Shown here: positions 16,590 through 25,193 of the stretch, piece after piece
Layout of the letters: each line of letters starts with the position of its first letter
How positions within the stretch are numbered: position 1 is the stretch's first letter
Assembly: GCA_019973575.1 (NCBI GenBank)
Contig: BPUI01000001.1
Location: 744,001 to 808,000, forward strand
Length of the DNA: 64,000 bases
Reading direction: 5' to 3'
From: Gemmatimonadetes bacterium T265
Lineage (GTDB): Bacteria; Gemmatimonadota; Gemmatimonadetes; Gemmatimonadales; Gemmatimonadaceae
Notes under the pieces: model-generated
The model's database searches: none
The model's input: only the letters and a program-made list of their open reading frames with translations
Told to the model about the DNA's origin: nothing
Position numbers and translations under genes: made by a program

Positions 16590-17087
16590 GCCGCTCCGTG
16601 GTCAGGGCCCGAGCCCGCGCCGCGCCGGCGCGCGACCCCGGCGCGTTTCCGCGTCCGGGATCGGCGGGGATGGCCGGGCGTCCCGCCCGCAACGGCCAAC
16701 GCCCGGGAACGTGGGGGGGTTGCCGCCGCGGGCGCTCGCCCCCGAGGAATGCAGGCTGGAGACCAAGACCACAGCGCGACCGGCGCGAACACGAAGATCA
16801 GGGCCTGCGCCCATACCGGGGACGGTGCTGCCATCGGGCCGCGGCCGTGGTGGTGTGTTCAGGCGGCCAGGGCGCCAACACGGCGACCACGGTCGCACGC
16901 CGCCGCCTGCACGCAGCCCGGCGGAGCAGGCGGCGTTCCAAGCCGCGGCCGCGGCGCTCGCCCCCACGTACCGCACCGAACTGCTCCCGCCCGGGAGCGC
17001 GTGCGCGCGTGGTGTGGCGGTGCCCCGGCGCACCCGCCCGCGGGAACCGGCTCCGCCGGCGGCGCGGCAACTGCATGGTACGCTCCC
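16590..17087. other. Intergenic region without a recognised gene
   Basis: About 500 bp between the divergent kinase gene at 15435 and the small gene at 17088. Frames are open because of GC content, but none shows a plausible protein; it presumably holds promoters for both flanking genes. No clear promoter boxes or repeats were identified. Confidence 0.3.
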
Positions 17088-17408
17088 ATGCAGCCGCCCG
17101 ATCTCGCGCCGCGCGCCCCCCTGCCGGGTACCCCCGGGCCGGGCGCCCCGCGGCGCGTCGCGTCCACGCCCGAGCGGCCCGCAGCGCCGCCCGCGCGGGC
17201 CGGCCCCCGCACGCTCACCCACGCCGGCGTGACGTGGACGGTGACCGAACGCGACGGCGCGGGCGTGCCCGGCAACGCCGACGGCGTGCGCGGCCTGCGG
17301 TGCCTGGTCTTCGCCTCGCCCGAGGCCGTGCGGCGCGTGTGGGACTACCCGCCCGACTGGCGCGCCCTGCCGGACGACGCCTGCTACGCGCTCAGCTGGC
17401 GCACCTAG
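17088..17408 (+). CDS. Small protein, paralogue of the protein at 21521
   Basis: A 106-residue protein with a proline-rich N terminus (1-45) and a compact C-terminal domain beginning RTLTHAGVTWTVTERDG and ending VRRVWDYPPDWRALPDDACY. The C-terminal pattern RRVWxxPxxWxxLxDDAxxAL also ends the product at 21521-21841, and both coding regions are exactly 321 bp. The domain looks beta-rich with a conserved Trp/Pro motif; its function is unknown. The ATG at 17088 is supported by the equal length of its paralogue. Confidence 0.6.
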   Translation: MQPPDLAPRAPLPGTPGPGAPRRVASTPERPAAPPARAGPRTLTHAGVTWTVTERDGAGVPGNADGVRGLRCLVFASPEAVRRVWDYPPDWRALPDDACYALSWRT

Positions 17409-17712
17409 CACGCGCCCGTCGTACGCGCCCCGAGTGCGCGCCCGGCGTAGGCGTCCCGAGTGCGCGGGCGCAGCCGCATACGGAAGCCGATAATCCCGAG
17501 ACGCTGGGCGCGAGACGAGACGGTCGTCTCGTGTCCGCGGGATCGTGTCACCGGCGGCCGCCGCCCGGCCGTCGCACGACCGGTTCGCCGACGCGCGGGC
17601 CGGATGTCCACGTGCGCACCGGCTGCGGAAGCGCCGGCCGTCCACGGCGGGCGCCCGGTACCCCGGTACAGTCGCACCGGAGATGGTGCCGGCCGGGCCC
17701 CAGCGGCGATGG
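17409..17712. other. Intergenic region between convergent genes
   Basis: Just over 300 bp between the convergent genes at 17088 and 17713. It contains two copies of CCCGAGTGCGCG (about 17429 and 17455) and a 7-bp-arm inverted repeat at 17515-17532 (ACGAGAC/GTCTCGT) that may act as a bidirectional terminator. No gene is seen. Confidence 0.35.
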
Positions 17713-19020
17713 TTACGCGGCGGGCAGCGTCAGGGTGAACGTCGAGCCCACGCCGGGGGCGCTCTCGGCCGTGAGGTCGCCGCCCATCCCGCGCGCGAGG
17801 TCGCGGCTGATCGCGAGCCCCAGCCCCACGCCCCCCTCCCGCGTGCTCACCCGCCGGCCGACCTGGACGTAGGGGTCGAACACCAGCGCGAGTTGGTCGG
17901 CCGCGATCCCGCGTCCGGTGTCGGTCACCGCGAGCACGACCGCCGCAGGGGCCGCGGACGCATCCTCCGACGGGGCGGCCGCCCCCGCCGACCGTCCCGT
18001 GCGGCCCGCCGCGGCGGTCGCGGACGAGAGCGTCACGGCGCCGCCCGGCGCGGTGAACTTGACCGCGTTCGCCAGCAGGTTGAGGAGGACCTGCCGGACT
18101 TTGCCTGGGTCGGCGTGGGCGGTGAGCCCGGCCGGCCCCGGGACCACGGCCACCGTGATCCCCTTCGCCCCGGCCTGCGGCGTCACCAGCGCCGCCGCGT
18201 CGTCGAGCGCCTGCTGCACGGGCACGGCCGCGAGGGCGTAGACGACCCGCCCGGCCTCGAGCTTCGCGTGGTCCAAGAGCGTCGTCGTGAGGTCCACGAG
18301 GTGCTGCATCGCCTGCTGGATGCGCGCGAGCGAGCCGCGCTGCTTGTCCGTCACGGGCCCGTGCAGGCCCGCGTCGAGCATCTCGGCGTACCCGCCGATG
18401 GCCTGCAGGGGCGTCCGGAGCTCGTGCGACGTCGTCGCGAGCTGGGCCGCCCGGGCCGCGTTGGCCACTTCCGCGACGGCGCGGGCCGCCTCCGCGACGT
18501 CGGCACGGTCTCCCTCGTCGAAGGCGCGCAGGAGCACCCGCTCGGTCACGTCCCGGTGCTCGAGCCGCGCGCGCACGGCGGCGGCGGACGTGTCCAGGGC
18601 GACCACGATCTGATCGGTCGGGACCTGGCCAGCCAGCGCCGCGACCGACCACGCGGTACACGGCCAGACGTCGCCGGTCGCGCCGTCGTCCGACGCCGCG
18701 GGACGCGTCACGTCGACGTCGGCAGCGTCGAGCGTCCGGGCGAGGGACGGCGCGGGGAGCAGGCCGCGCCCCGGCCGTCCCGTCCGGCGGACCGCGTCGA
18801 GCACCGCCCCGAGGGCCGCCCCGGCCGCCGGCGACAGCGCCGCCGTGATTGGCGTCCCGACGGCGGGGGGCGCTCCGGGAGCCCCCGCCGCGAGTGCATC
18901 GAACGCCCGGTTGTGGTAGACCAGCGTGTGATCGTGCCCAGTCACGACGGCCATGGCGGCGGGCGCCTGCTGCATGGCGCCCGCGAAGCAGTCGTCCGCG
19001 ACCGGTGGCGCGGTCGTCAC
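17713..19020 (-). CDS. PAS-type sensor histidine kinase coupled to KaiC-like ATPase
   Basis: A 435-residue soluble histidine kinase. Residues about 10-120 form a PAS-like sensor (MAVVTGHDHTLVYHNRAFDA). H199 in TSHELRTPLQAIGG is the phosphoacceptor; the ATP-binding domain shows LLNLLANAVKFTAPGG, VTDTGRGIAADQLALVFDPY and GGVGLGLAISRDLARGMGG. A Ser/Ala-rich insert (about 345-375) sits inside the HATPase fold. The GTG start overlaps the TGA of the KaiC-like gene (GTGA), implying coupled translation and a shared signalling pathway. No receiver-domain protein follows. Confidence 0.88.
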   Translation of the reverse strand: MTTAPPVADDCFAGAMQQAPAAMAVVTGHDHTLVYHNRAFDALAAGAPGAPPAVGTPITAALSPAAGAALGAVLDAVRRTGRPGRGLLPAPSLARTLDAADVDVTRPAASDDGATGDVWPCTAWSVAALAGQVPTDQIVVALDTSAAAVRARLEHRDVTERVLLRAFDEGDRADVAEAARAVAEVANAARAAQLATTSHELRTPLQAIGGYAEMLDAGLHGPVTDKQRGSLARIQQAMQHLVDLTTTLLDHAKLEAGRVVYALAAVPVQQALDDAAALVTPQAGAKGITVAVVPGPAGLTAHADPGKVRQVLLNLLANAVKFTAPGGAVTLSSATAAAGRTGRSAGAAAPSEDASAAPAAVVLAVTDTGRGIAADQLALVFDPYVQVGRRVSTREGGVGLGLAISRDLARGMGGDLTAESAPGVGSTFTLTLPAA

Positions 19021-20795
19021 GGCGCGTGCGCCTGCGCCATCGCCCGGTAGGTCGCCGTTCCGTCGCCGCCGGCGCCCGGGGGCGTCGGGACCCGGACGGC
19101 GTAGGCGAGCGCGACGAGCCGCTCCAGCGCCGTCCCGAGCGCGGCCGCGGGCAGGCCCGTGCGCGTCCCCAGCGCCGCGGGGTCGGACTCCCCGAGACGG
19201 ACCAGCGCGTCGAGCACCGCCGCCTCGGCGCCGGTGAGCCCGGCATACCCGGCTCCCACCAGCGCCGCGTCCCGTGGATCCGGCGCGCGTCGTCCGGGCG
19301 TGCCGAAGAGCAACGGCTGATGGCCGCGCACCGGCTCGCCCACGACGGCGCCCTGCGGCGTGATCGTGTACTCCCGCACGTCGTGGCTGTGCGCGCTCCC
19401 GCGCATCTTGACGACGGCCAGCACCGTCCGGAGCCGGCCGTCGAGTTCGACCCGGCGTTGCACGACGATGTCGTCGGTCAGGAACGACACCCGTTTCCCC
19501 GTGACGCCCGCGTCGGCCGCGCCGCCCGGCACCTCGGTCGTCATCAGCACGGTCACGCCCGCGGCCGTGAGCGCGCCCACCAGCCGGTAGCACGACTCGC
19601 GGAAGTCGTCGCGGAACGTCGGCGCGAGCGCCAACTCGAACCCGGACACCGAGTCGATCACGACCCGCGAGGCCCCGATCTGTTCGACGACGGCCAGGAT
19701 CTCGGCCAGGGTCTCGTCGACCGAGAGGTCGAGCGGGCGCAGGTAGATGACCCGGAGCGTACCCGCCGCGACCAGCGCGTCCAGGTCGATGCCGAGGGTT
19801 TTCGCGCGCGCCAGGTACCCCTCCGGGTATTCCTCGAATACCGCGATCACGGCGGCCTGGCCGTCGCGGGCGGCCTGCGCGACGAAGTGCGTCGCGAACG
19901 TCGTCTTCCCGGTGCCCGTCGGCCCCGCCAACAGGACGGCGTCGCCGGCGGGCACTCCCCCGCCGAGCATCTCGTCCAGGCCCGGCACCCCGGTCGCGAG
20001 GCGCGCGCGGGGGCCGGGGCCCGCCGATGTCGGGCGGCGGTTCGCCTGCTGCTCCGGAATGCGGGGGAAGATCTGCAGGCCGCCGTCGGTGATGCGGAAC
20101 GTGTGCAGCCCGGGCATAAACGCCTGGCCCCGGACTTTCATCACCTGGAGCTTGCGCACGACCGAGTTCCGGTCCGCCACCTGCGAGAGCCAGAGGATGC
20201 CGTCGGCCACGGTGAACACCGGGTGCCGCTGTTCGTCCTCGCCGTATTCGCTGATGAGGAACGCGGTCGTCTCCCACGTGGTCAGGTGCAGCGCGAGCTG
20301 CTGGACGAACTGCTCGAGCCCCGTGATGGCGGCCGGCGCGGGCCCGCCCCCGTGGGCGCCGTCGCGGTGCGGGCCGAGCGTGCGGAACGAGTCGACGACG
20401 ACGACGGCGGGCTGCAGCCGCTCGACCTCGGCCACGATCCGGGCGAGCACGGCGTCCAGGTCGCCGGCGACGGCCTCGCCGCTCAGGTTCACGAGGTGCA
20501 CGGCCGTGCCGACCCGGGCCGGGTCGAAGAAGGCGAACTGTCGCTGGTAGCGGAGCATCTTGAGCGTGGGCTCGCCCAGGACCGTGAAGTACAAACCCGG
20601 CCGCTCCGGCGTTGCGTTCGCGAACAGCACCTGCATCGCGAGCGTCGTTTTGCCCGCGCCGGGGCCGCCGGCGATCAGGTTGAACGAGAGTTCGGGGACG
20701 CCCCCGCCGAGCACCGCGTCGAGACCGGGCACCCCCGTCGGGACCCGACGCACGGGCGGCATCGACGCGCGGCGACCGTCTGCCACGGCGGTCAT
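19017..20795 (-). CDS. KaiC-like double-domain ATPase
   Basis: A 592-residue RecA-superfamily protein with two KaiC domains. Walker A is GGPGAGKT at 43-50 and GPTGTGKT at 291-298; the second domain has the catalytic Glu pair in FEEYPEG (321-322), and Walker B-like VVVVDS (131-136) and VVIDS (378-382). In the second domain the segment aligning with the cyanobacterial phosphorylation sites reads RVSFLTDD, so the Ser431 equivalent is kept while Thr432 is Phe. The KMRGSAHSHDVREY motif is conserved. A C-terminal winged-helix-like region (about 505-590) is additional. It is coupled to genes on both sides. There is no KaiA/KaiB here, so a clock is not implied. Confidence 0.88.
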   Translation of the reverse strand: MTAVADGRRASMPPVRRVPTGVPGLDAVLGGGVPELSFNLIAGGPGAGKTTLAMQVLFANATPERPGLYFTVLGEPTLKMLRYQRQFAFFDPARVGTAVHLVNLSGEAVAGDLDAVLARIVAEVERLQPAVVVVDSFRTLGPHRDGAHGGGPAPAAITGLEQFVQQLALHLTTWETTAFLISEYGEDEQRHPVFTVADGILWLSQVADRNSVVRKLQVMKVRGQAFMPGLHTFRITDGGLQIFPRIPEQQANRRPTSAGPGPRARLATGVPGLDEMLGGGVPAGDAVLLAGPTGTGKTTFATHFVAQAARDGQAAVIAVFEEYPEGYLARAKTLGIDLDALVAAGTLRVIYLRPLDLSVDETLAEILAVVEQIGASRVVIDSVSGFELALAPTFRDDFRESCYRLVGALTAAGVTVLMTTEVPGGAADAGVTGKRVSFLTDDIVVQRRVELDGRLRTVLAVVKMRGSAHSHDVREYTITPQGAVVGEPVRGHQPLLFGTPGRRAPDPRDAALVGAGYAGLTGAEAAVLDALVRLGESDPAALGTRTGLPAAALGTALERLVALAYAVRVPTPPGAGGDGTATYRAMAQAHAP

Positions 20796-21244
20796 GAGGC
20801 GCCCTCGGCGCTGCGGTCGAGCGTCACGCCGCGTGCGTCCGCCGGCGGGGAGAGCGAGGGCGGGTCGTCTCGAGTCGCGCGGTCCATGGGCGGTTCCAGG
20901 AGGTGCCGGGTCATGTCATCGCCGATCACGCGCCCCAGGAGGTCCGCGACGCCAGCGATCACGGCCGCGACGCCCGCCGTCACGGCGGGCCCCCCGTGGG
21001 CGTGCGCGGCGTCCGGCAGGCCGTCGAGGACCGGCGTCAGCGGGGCGCGCACGCGCACCGCCGCCAGCGCCGGATGCGCGGCGCGCGCCTGGACAAGGGC
21101 GCGTGTGAGGAGGGCGTGGTAGCCGTACGGGCCGAACCAGCGGGCCAGGGTCTCGCCCATCGTGTCCAGCACGCGCGCGGGCGCGACCGCCCCGGCGAGG
21201 AGACGGTGCGCGACCGCGTCGGCGGCGGGAGAAGGCGGGGACAT
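20792..21244 (-). CDS. Small helical protein, first gene of the KaiC-kinase operon
   Basis: A 150-residue helical protein starting at the ATG at 21244 (MSPPSPAADAVAHRLLAG). The region RVLDTMGETLARWFGPYGYHAL and VIAGVADLLGRVIGDDMTRH suggests a four-helix regulatory domain. The stop overlaps the KaiC-like start by 4 bp (ATGA), so all three proteins are probably made from one message. It could be an adaptor or phosphotransfer partner, but no invariant His-containing HPt motif is evident. Longer in-frame extensions upstream to 21466 look non-coding. Confidence 0.6.
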   Translation of the reverse strand: MSPPSPAADAVAHRLLAGAVAPARVLDTMGETLARWFGPYGYHALLTRALVQARAAHPALAAVRVRAPLTPVLDGLPDAAHAHGGPAVTAGVAAVIAGVADLLGRVIGDDMTRHLLEPPMDRATRDDPPSLSPPADARGVTLDRSAEGAS

Positions 21245-21520
21245 GCGGAACGCGGGCTGCGGGTTTCCGTCGTGGCGGGCCGCCGCTCCGCGGCGCGTGA
21301 AGGGCGGCGGGCGACCCCGCCGCGGCGCATTCCATCCGTACCGTTCGTACCGTTGGTCCGCGCGTCCACGGGTCGGGCGCAGTGCGCATCCCGTGCCGAC
21401 CGCGTCCGCGCGCCGCGATCTGGCGTCGGGCACGTCCATGACACGCCGACGATGCCCCGGCGACACGCCGCGCCGCGTCCGACCGGGGCCGCGGGCCGCC
21501 GCGCCGTCAGATCCGCGCCG

Positions 21521-21841
21521 TCAGGGTGGGCGCTGGACCACGAGGGCGAGCAGGGCGTCGTCGGACAGCGCCGCCCACCCCGCCGGGACGCCCCACACCC
21601 GACGGACGACGTCGCCCGCGTCGAAGAGGAGGCAGTCGGCCGCGCGCGCGCCGGGCACGTGGGCGCACGCCACCGCCGAGACCCGCCACGTGCGACCGGC
21701 CGCCGGGTCGGCGACCAGGCGGAACGGCGTGCCGTCTGCGCGGCGCGCCCACGCGCCCGCCCGTCGCTCCGGGCGCACTACCGGCGGCGCGTTCCCCGAC
21801 CGGGCGCGCCCGACCGCGTCTAGTTCCCCGCCGTCGTCCAC
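21521..21841 (-). CDS. Small protein, paralogue of the protein at 17088
   Basis: A 106-residue protein read from the GTG at 21841, which has a GGAG Shine-Dalgarno six nucleotides upstream. With this start its length is identical to that of the product at 17088. The two share RTW(R/T)V-like strands and the C-terminal pattern RRVWxxPxxWxxLxDDAxxAL. The protein has no membrane segment and no known domain. It lies 276 bp upstream of the KaiC operon on the same strand, but the gap suggests separate transcription. Confidence 0.55.
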   Translation of the reverse strand: MDDGGELDAVGRARSGNAPPVVRPERRAGAWARRADGTPFRLVADPAAGRTWRVSAVACAHVPGARAADCLLFDAGDVVRRVWGVPAGWAALSDDALLALVVQRPP

Positions 21842-22284
21842 CGCCACCTCCGTCGCCGGCGACGCGGCGGCAGCCGCCCCGTCCGTCGCGCTGGGTACCC
21901 GTCCATCCCTCCCGACTACGTGCCGTCTGGCGCAGGTATTCGGCCGCCCCGCCCGTGCGAGCCCCGGTACTCGACCCGCGTGCCTGCAGACTCGCGCGCC
22001 GAAAGAACGGGCGTCGCGGCGCACCCCCTGCCGCCGAACCGAGGGAGCACCATGCGGGTTACGCTGGTACAGGCCTCCCGCCCCGCCGCACGTCCGGCCC
22101 GGCGGCACCAGGCGCTGGCGGCACGAGCCGCTGGGGGCACAACGTGGGGCACGACTTGGTCGTGGGCTGCGTTAGGACCACTGGCCGATGCGGGTCCGTC
22201 CCGGCAAGCACGTCGTCGACCGTCCATCTCCGGTCCGTCACCCCGGCCGCCGTCCCCGCGCGGTCGTGATGCCCGTCGCCGCCT
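21842..22284. other. Intergenic region next to transposase relic
   Basis: No convincing gene. A 15-bp sequence, TGGTCGTGGGCTGCG (22157-22171), recurs at 22762-22776, bracketing the transposase relic and the small gene at 22533. The stretch is probably decayed insertion-sequence or flanking DNA. Confidence 0.3.
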
Positions 22285-22425
22285 CGGGGGCGTCGCGCGA
22301 AGGCGGCACGAATTGGAGAACGCGAAGGAGAGGCTGACGGCGTGCGCGTGGCCTTCGACCTGCTTGCTGACGCCGTTGGCGAGCCGGGTGACCCGCCGCA
22401 TCGGCGTGCGCATGGTCAGGTTCAC
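22285..22425 (-). pseudogene. Relic of an IS1-type transposase C terminus
   Basis: On the minus strand the frame reads VNLTMRTPMRRVTRLANG then KQVEGHAHAVSLSFAFSN, closely resembling the C-terminal block of IS1-family DDE transposases (NLTMRMSMRRFTRLTNxFSK...ENHAxAVALHFAxYNF from memory). The upstream part with the first catalytic Asp residues is absent, and after the match the reading frame degenerates into Arg-rich nonsense. Substitutions such as FAFSNSCR for FAxYNFCR also suggest decay. This is a dead fragment; no terminal inverted repeats were found. Confidence 0.6.
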
Positions 22426-22532
22426 GCGCACTCGATCTCGGCGGGAGGCTTGGGCACCTCCGTACACGACCGGTTGCGGGGTCGTCCTGTCGAACGCTAC
22501 ATGCACACGCCACGCTCACCGGAGGTCGTCTG

Positions 22533-22745
22533 ATGGCCGAGTCTTGCGAGTCCCCCGGCGCACGCGCGGACGCCGGCGCCGAGCGCGCCGAGCACGCGCG
22601 CCAGCTGCGGGAGGAAGCCCGCCGCATCCGGGAGGACGCAAAGCGGCGCCTCGCGTCCGCGCGTCACCGATTGCTGCACCCGCCGCCGCGGCCGTCCGAC
22701 GACGCCGACCGGGCTGACACCACGGTCTGTCACGGCGCGGACTGA
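22533..22745 (+). CDS. Small coiled-coil-like protein
   Basis: A 70-residue, highly charged protein whose residues about 15-48 (AERAEHARQLREEARRIRED) form one long amphipathic helix with Ala/Arg/Glu heptads. The ATG at 22533 follows a region of transposase relic on the opposite strand. No family was recognised. Composition differs from the random open frames around it, which are Arg/Pro/Gly-rich, so it may be real. Confidence 0.4.
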   Translation: MAESCESPGARADAGAERAEHARQLREEARRIREDAKRRLASARHRLLHPPPRPSDDADRADTTVCHGAD

Positions 22746-22951
22746 CCCACTACCCCCGGCCTGGTCGTGGGCTGCGGTCGGGGGAACGGCCGCTCCGGGT
22801 CGCGCAGTCCGCACCCTCCCCCCCGCACGCCTCATCGCAGCGCCGGAGGTCCGGCGCCGCGCGGGGGCCCGTTCCTGCTGACGCTCGGGCCCGGGGCCGC
22901 CGCCTCCGACGGGTGTACCGGCGAGGGACCGCTGACACAGGTAGGCGCAGC

Positions 22952-23125
22952 ATGGGGGATCGCAGGACGCAGCTCACCGCCGAAGTCACGGCGCGCCTCG
23001 CGCGGTTGTGTGCGCATCGGCCGGCGGAGCGGTTCGCGGCGATGGTCGCCGACATCGTCGAGAAGCATCTGCGACACGAGGAGCGGTTGTTCGCGCCGCG
23101 GGCGGAGCCGCCCGAAGCGCCGTAG
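22952..23125 (+). CDS. Short helical protein, doubtful gene
   Basis: A 57-residue frame from the ATG at 22952 with plausible helical content (TAEVTARLARLCAHRPAERF, then ADIVEKHLRHEERLF). It could be a small DNA-binding or regulatory protein, yet there is no strong Shine-Dalgarno and no recognised family. It lies on the same strand as the gene at 22533, 206 bp later. Confidence 0.4.
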   Translation: MGDRRTQLTAEVTARLARLCAHRPAERFAAMVADIVEKHLRHEERLFAPRAEPPEAP

Positions 23126-23525
23126 CCCGGCGCGGGGTTCCGGACCAGCCTGACCGACGGCCCGGTCGCCGCCGGTCAGCCCCCGCCCGCCCGGCGCGCT
23201 CCAACACGGCAGATGCCCGGATGCGTGGCCGCCCCGGGCCGTGTACGCGGGACGTCCGGCCCCGTCGCACCCCGCCGCGGGCACGCGTCCGAGCGCACGC
23301 GCCGTCGTCCCGTGCCCGTTCCGCCGACCCGGAGCCGTGCGGCGTGCGCCGACCCTGCGGCGTACGAGCGCGCGGGGTCCGGGGGCGACCGGCGGGGCGA
23401 CCTGGTGTTCACGCATCCCCACGCGAGCGTTCAGCCGTGACGCACTCGGCACGCACACGGCCAGGATCACCCGTCTCCACTCGTGACATCTCCGGGGTGT
23501 CGCCGGCCGCACGCCCCGCCTCCTG
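23126..23525. other. Intergenic region between convergent genes
   Basis: About 400 bp between the small gene at 22952 and the M48-like peptidase gene at 23526. Open frames are of low-complexity composition. No repeats, promoters or RNA genes were recognised. Confidence 0.3.
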
Positions 23526-24335
23526 TCAGTCCCCGGCGCCGGGCAGCTGGAGGGGGCGGGTCCGCGTGCGTCCCTCCCAGTGTTCGGCCGCGATCTCGCG
23601 CTCGATCTGGGCGATGCGGTCGGTCAGTTCGCGCGCGGGCGGCGCCGCGGGCGCGTGCACCCGGCCGAGCGCGACGAAGCTCTCCAGCAGCGTGCGGTAG
23701 GCGTAGGGCGCGTACCCGGCCCGGACCGCGAGTGCGGCGCCGAGCGAGTCGCAGCGGTACTCCAGCGTCGGCCCGTAGCTGGCCCCGAACTCGCCCCAGC
23801 GCCACGGACCGGGCGCGCGGACGTCGCGGTGCCGGGTCGTGCGCAGGCTGTCGAGCCGCCGCGAGACCTGCCCGTCGTCGACGTGGGCGATTTCGTGCGC
23901 GATCAGGGCCGCCGCCTCGTCCTCCGTCGTCATGTAGGCGAGGATCCCGCCCCAGACGACGATCTGCCCGCCCGGCAGCGCGAAGGCGCTCTTGATGCCC
24001 GGATGCGGGTCGAAGTGGACGCGCCAGGGGAGCCGGCGCCGCGTGTGGCGGCCGAGCGCATCGGCGACGCCCTGCAGGTACGCCTCGATGCGCCGCGTCT
24101 CGGGCGTGGAGGCGACGCCGCGGTCCGCGTCGAACTGCGCGACGAGGGCCGCCCCGAGGGCGACCTCGTCAGAATCGGGCACCGAACCCCTGGCGGGCCC
24201 CACCCGCGCGGGGATCATCAGCGCCGCTCCCCCGGGACGCGCCTCGGCCCGCCCGTGCGAGCGCGGGCCAGGCTGGGGCGAGGCCGCCACGACGGCGACG
24301 AGGCTGACGAACGTGGTGATTGGGGTGCGCCACAT
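23526..24335 (-). CDS. Exported M48-like zinc metalloprotease
   Basis: A 269-residue protein with an N-terminal signal peptide (MWRTPITTFVSLVAVVAAS) and the zinc site HEIAHVDDG (HExxH) inside the context FALPGGQIVVWGGILAYMTT, the usual M48/BepA-type arrangement of GG-strand, active-site helix and downstream Glu (EYRCDSLGAALAVRAGY, ExxxD). It should act in the periplasm, possibly in outer-membrane protein quality control. The ATG at 24335 was chosen because it puts the signal peptide first. The region before it is not coding-like. It stands alone on the minus strand. Confidence 0.8.
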   Translation of the reverse strand: MWRTPITTFVSLVAVVAASPQPGPRSHGRAEARPGGAALMIPARVGPARGSVPDSDEVALGAALVAQFDADRGVASTPETRRIEAYLQGVADALGRHTRRRLPWRVHFDPHPGIKSAFALPGGQIVVWGGILAYMTTEDEAAALIAHEIAHVDDGQVSRRLDSLRTTRHRDVRAPGPWRWGEFGASYGPTLEYRCDSLGAALAVRAGYAPYAYRTLLESFVALGRVHAPAAPPARELTDRIAQIEREIAAEHWEGRTRTRPLQLPGAGD

Positions 24336-24859
24336 CGCACGCGGGGGTCGGGGGTGGACGGGCGTGCCGGGGACGGGATCGCGCGTCGCGCAGCCCGCAC
24401 GTCCCGAAGCTCGCGCGGGGACGACGGGTCCGCGAGCGCCGGGGCCGCGCGGCGACCCGCACACGGGCCGCCGCGCTCGCGCCGGCCCTGCCGCGCTGCG
24501 GCGCCGCGTCCCGCGGGCGGTGACCACCCCGGCGCAGGGCGCGCCGGGCGATGCCGGCCCTGGTGTGCGGCGGCGTCCTCACGCCGGGGCTGACGACGCG
24601 GGACCGCAGCGCCCGCCGCCCGCCGACGGCCGCGGGGCGCCCGAGCCGCCTAACCGACCTGCGCCTAACACCGACCGCCCCGGGACCGCGGGCCCTTGCG
24701 CGCCGTCCTCGGCGGCGCCACATTCGCCGTCGCGAACAGAACCCGAAATTGAAGGCGAGGCGCCGTGGACACCCAGGAGTCGGCCGGCCGCGCGGCGGCA
24801 CGCGGCAGCGCGAGACGCGGAGGCGGGGAGCGCGTTAGGCACGCGTCCCCGGGCCTCCC
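24336..24859. other. Intergenic region with three GTTAGGC heptamers
   Basis: No gene was recognised. Three copies of the heptamer GTTAGGC occur here: 24648-24654 and 24663-24669 (both on the minus strand) and 24834-24840 (plus strand), the last 20 bp before the small gene at 24860. The composition otherwise matches the surroundings. Confidence 0.35.
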
Positions 24860-25084
24860 GTGACCGGCCGCCCGACCAGAGCGGGCCGCGACCCCACCGG
24901 CCGGCCGGCCGACGACGAGGACGCCCTCGGCCGCGCGGTCGCCGCGTACGCGCGGGCGCTCCGTCTCTCCTGCCGGGCCGCCCGCAAGCCGACCCGGGCC
25001 GCGCTCACCAACGACGCGGTCGCGGCCCACATCGCGGCGCGGGCGTGGGCCGAAGAGGCCGTGCGCCGGGCCGGGCGCCTGTAA
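24860..25084 (+). CDS. Small protein, paralogue of the protein at 5357
   Basis: A 74-residue protein read from GTG. It shares with the 5357-5632 product the pattern RAVAAxAxALRLSCxAARxP, then LTNDAVxAHxAARAWxEEAVRRA. Conservation of both helices, with different N termini, indicates a real small-protein family with at least two members in this window. The predicted structure is two or three helices. A GTTAGGC heptamer is 20 bp upstream, and the paralogue has one over its stop codon. Function unknown. Confidence 0.6.
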   Translation: MTGRPTRAGRDPTGRPADDEDALGRAVAAYARALRLSCRAARKPTRAALTNDAVAAHIAARAWAEEAVRRAGRL

Positions 25085-25193
25085 CCGCGCGTCGCCCAGC
25101 GGCGGAGGGACCCACCCCCGGCGACCGGGGGTGCCGCATCACGCCGTCCACTCGCGCGCCGCGGCCCGCAGGTATCGTGCGCCGGCGCCTTTG

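Noticed and set aside
17405-19246. A 613-codon minus-strand frame overlapping the PAS histidine kinase
   Set aside because: It is Arg/Gly-rich in a different register. The register ending at 17713 contains HisKA and ATPase motifs.
22342-22533. A plus-strand 63-codon frame ending TGATG before the gene at 22533
   Set aside because: It is antisense to the transposase relic. The overlap with 22533 is a chance 1-nt TGATG; there is no other coding evidence.
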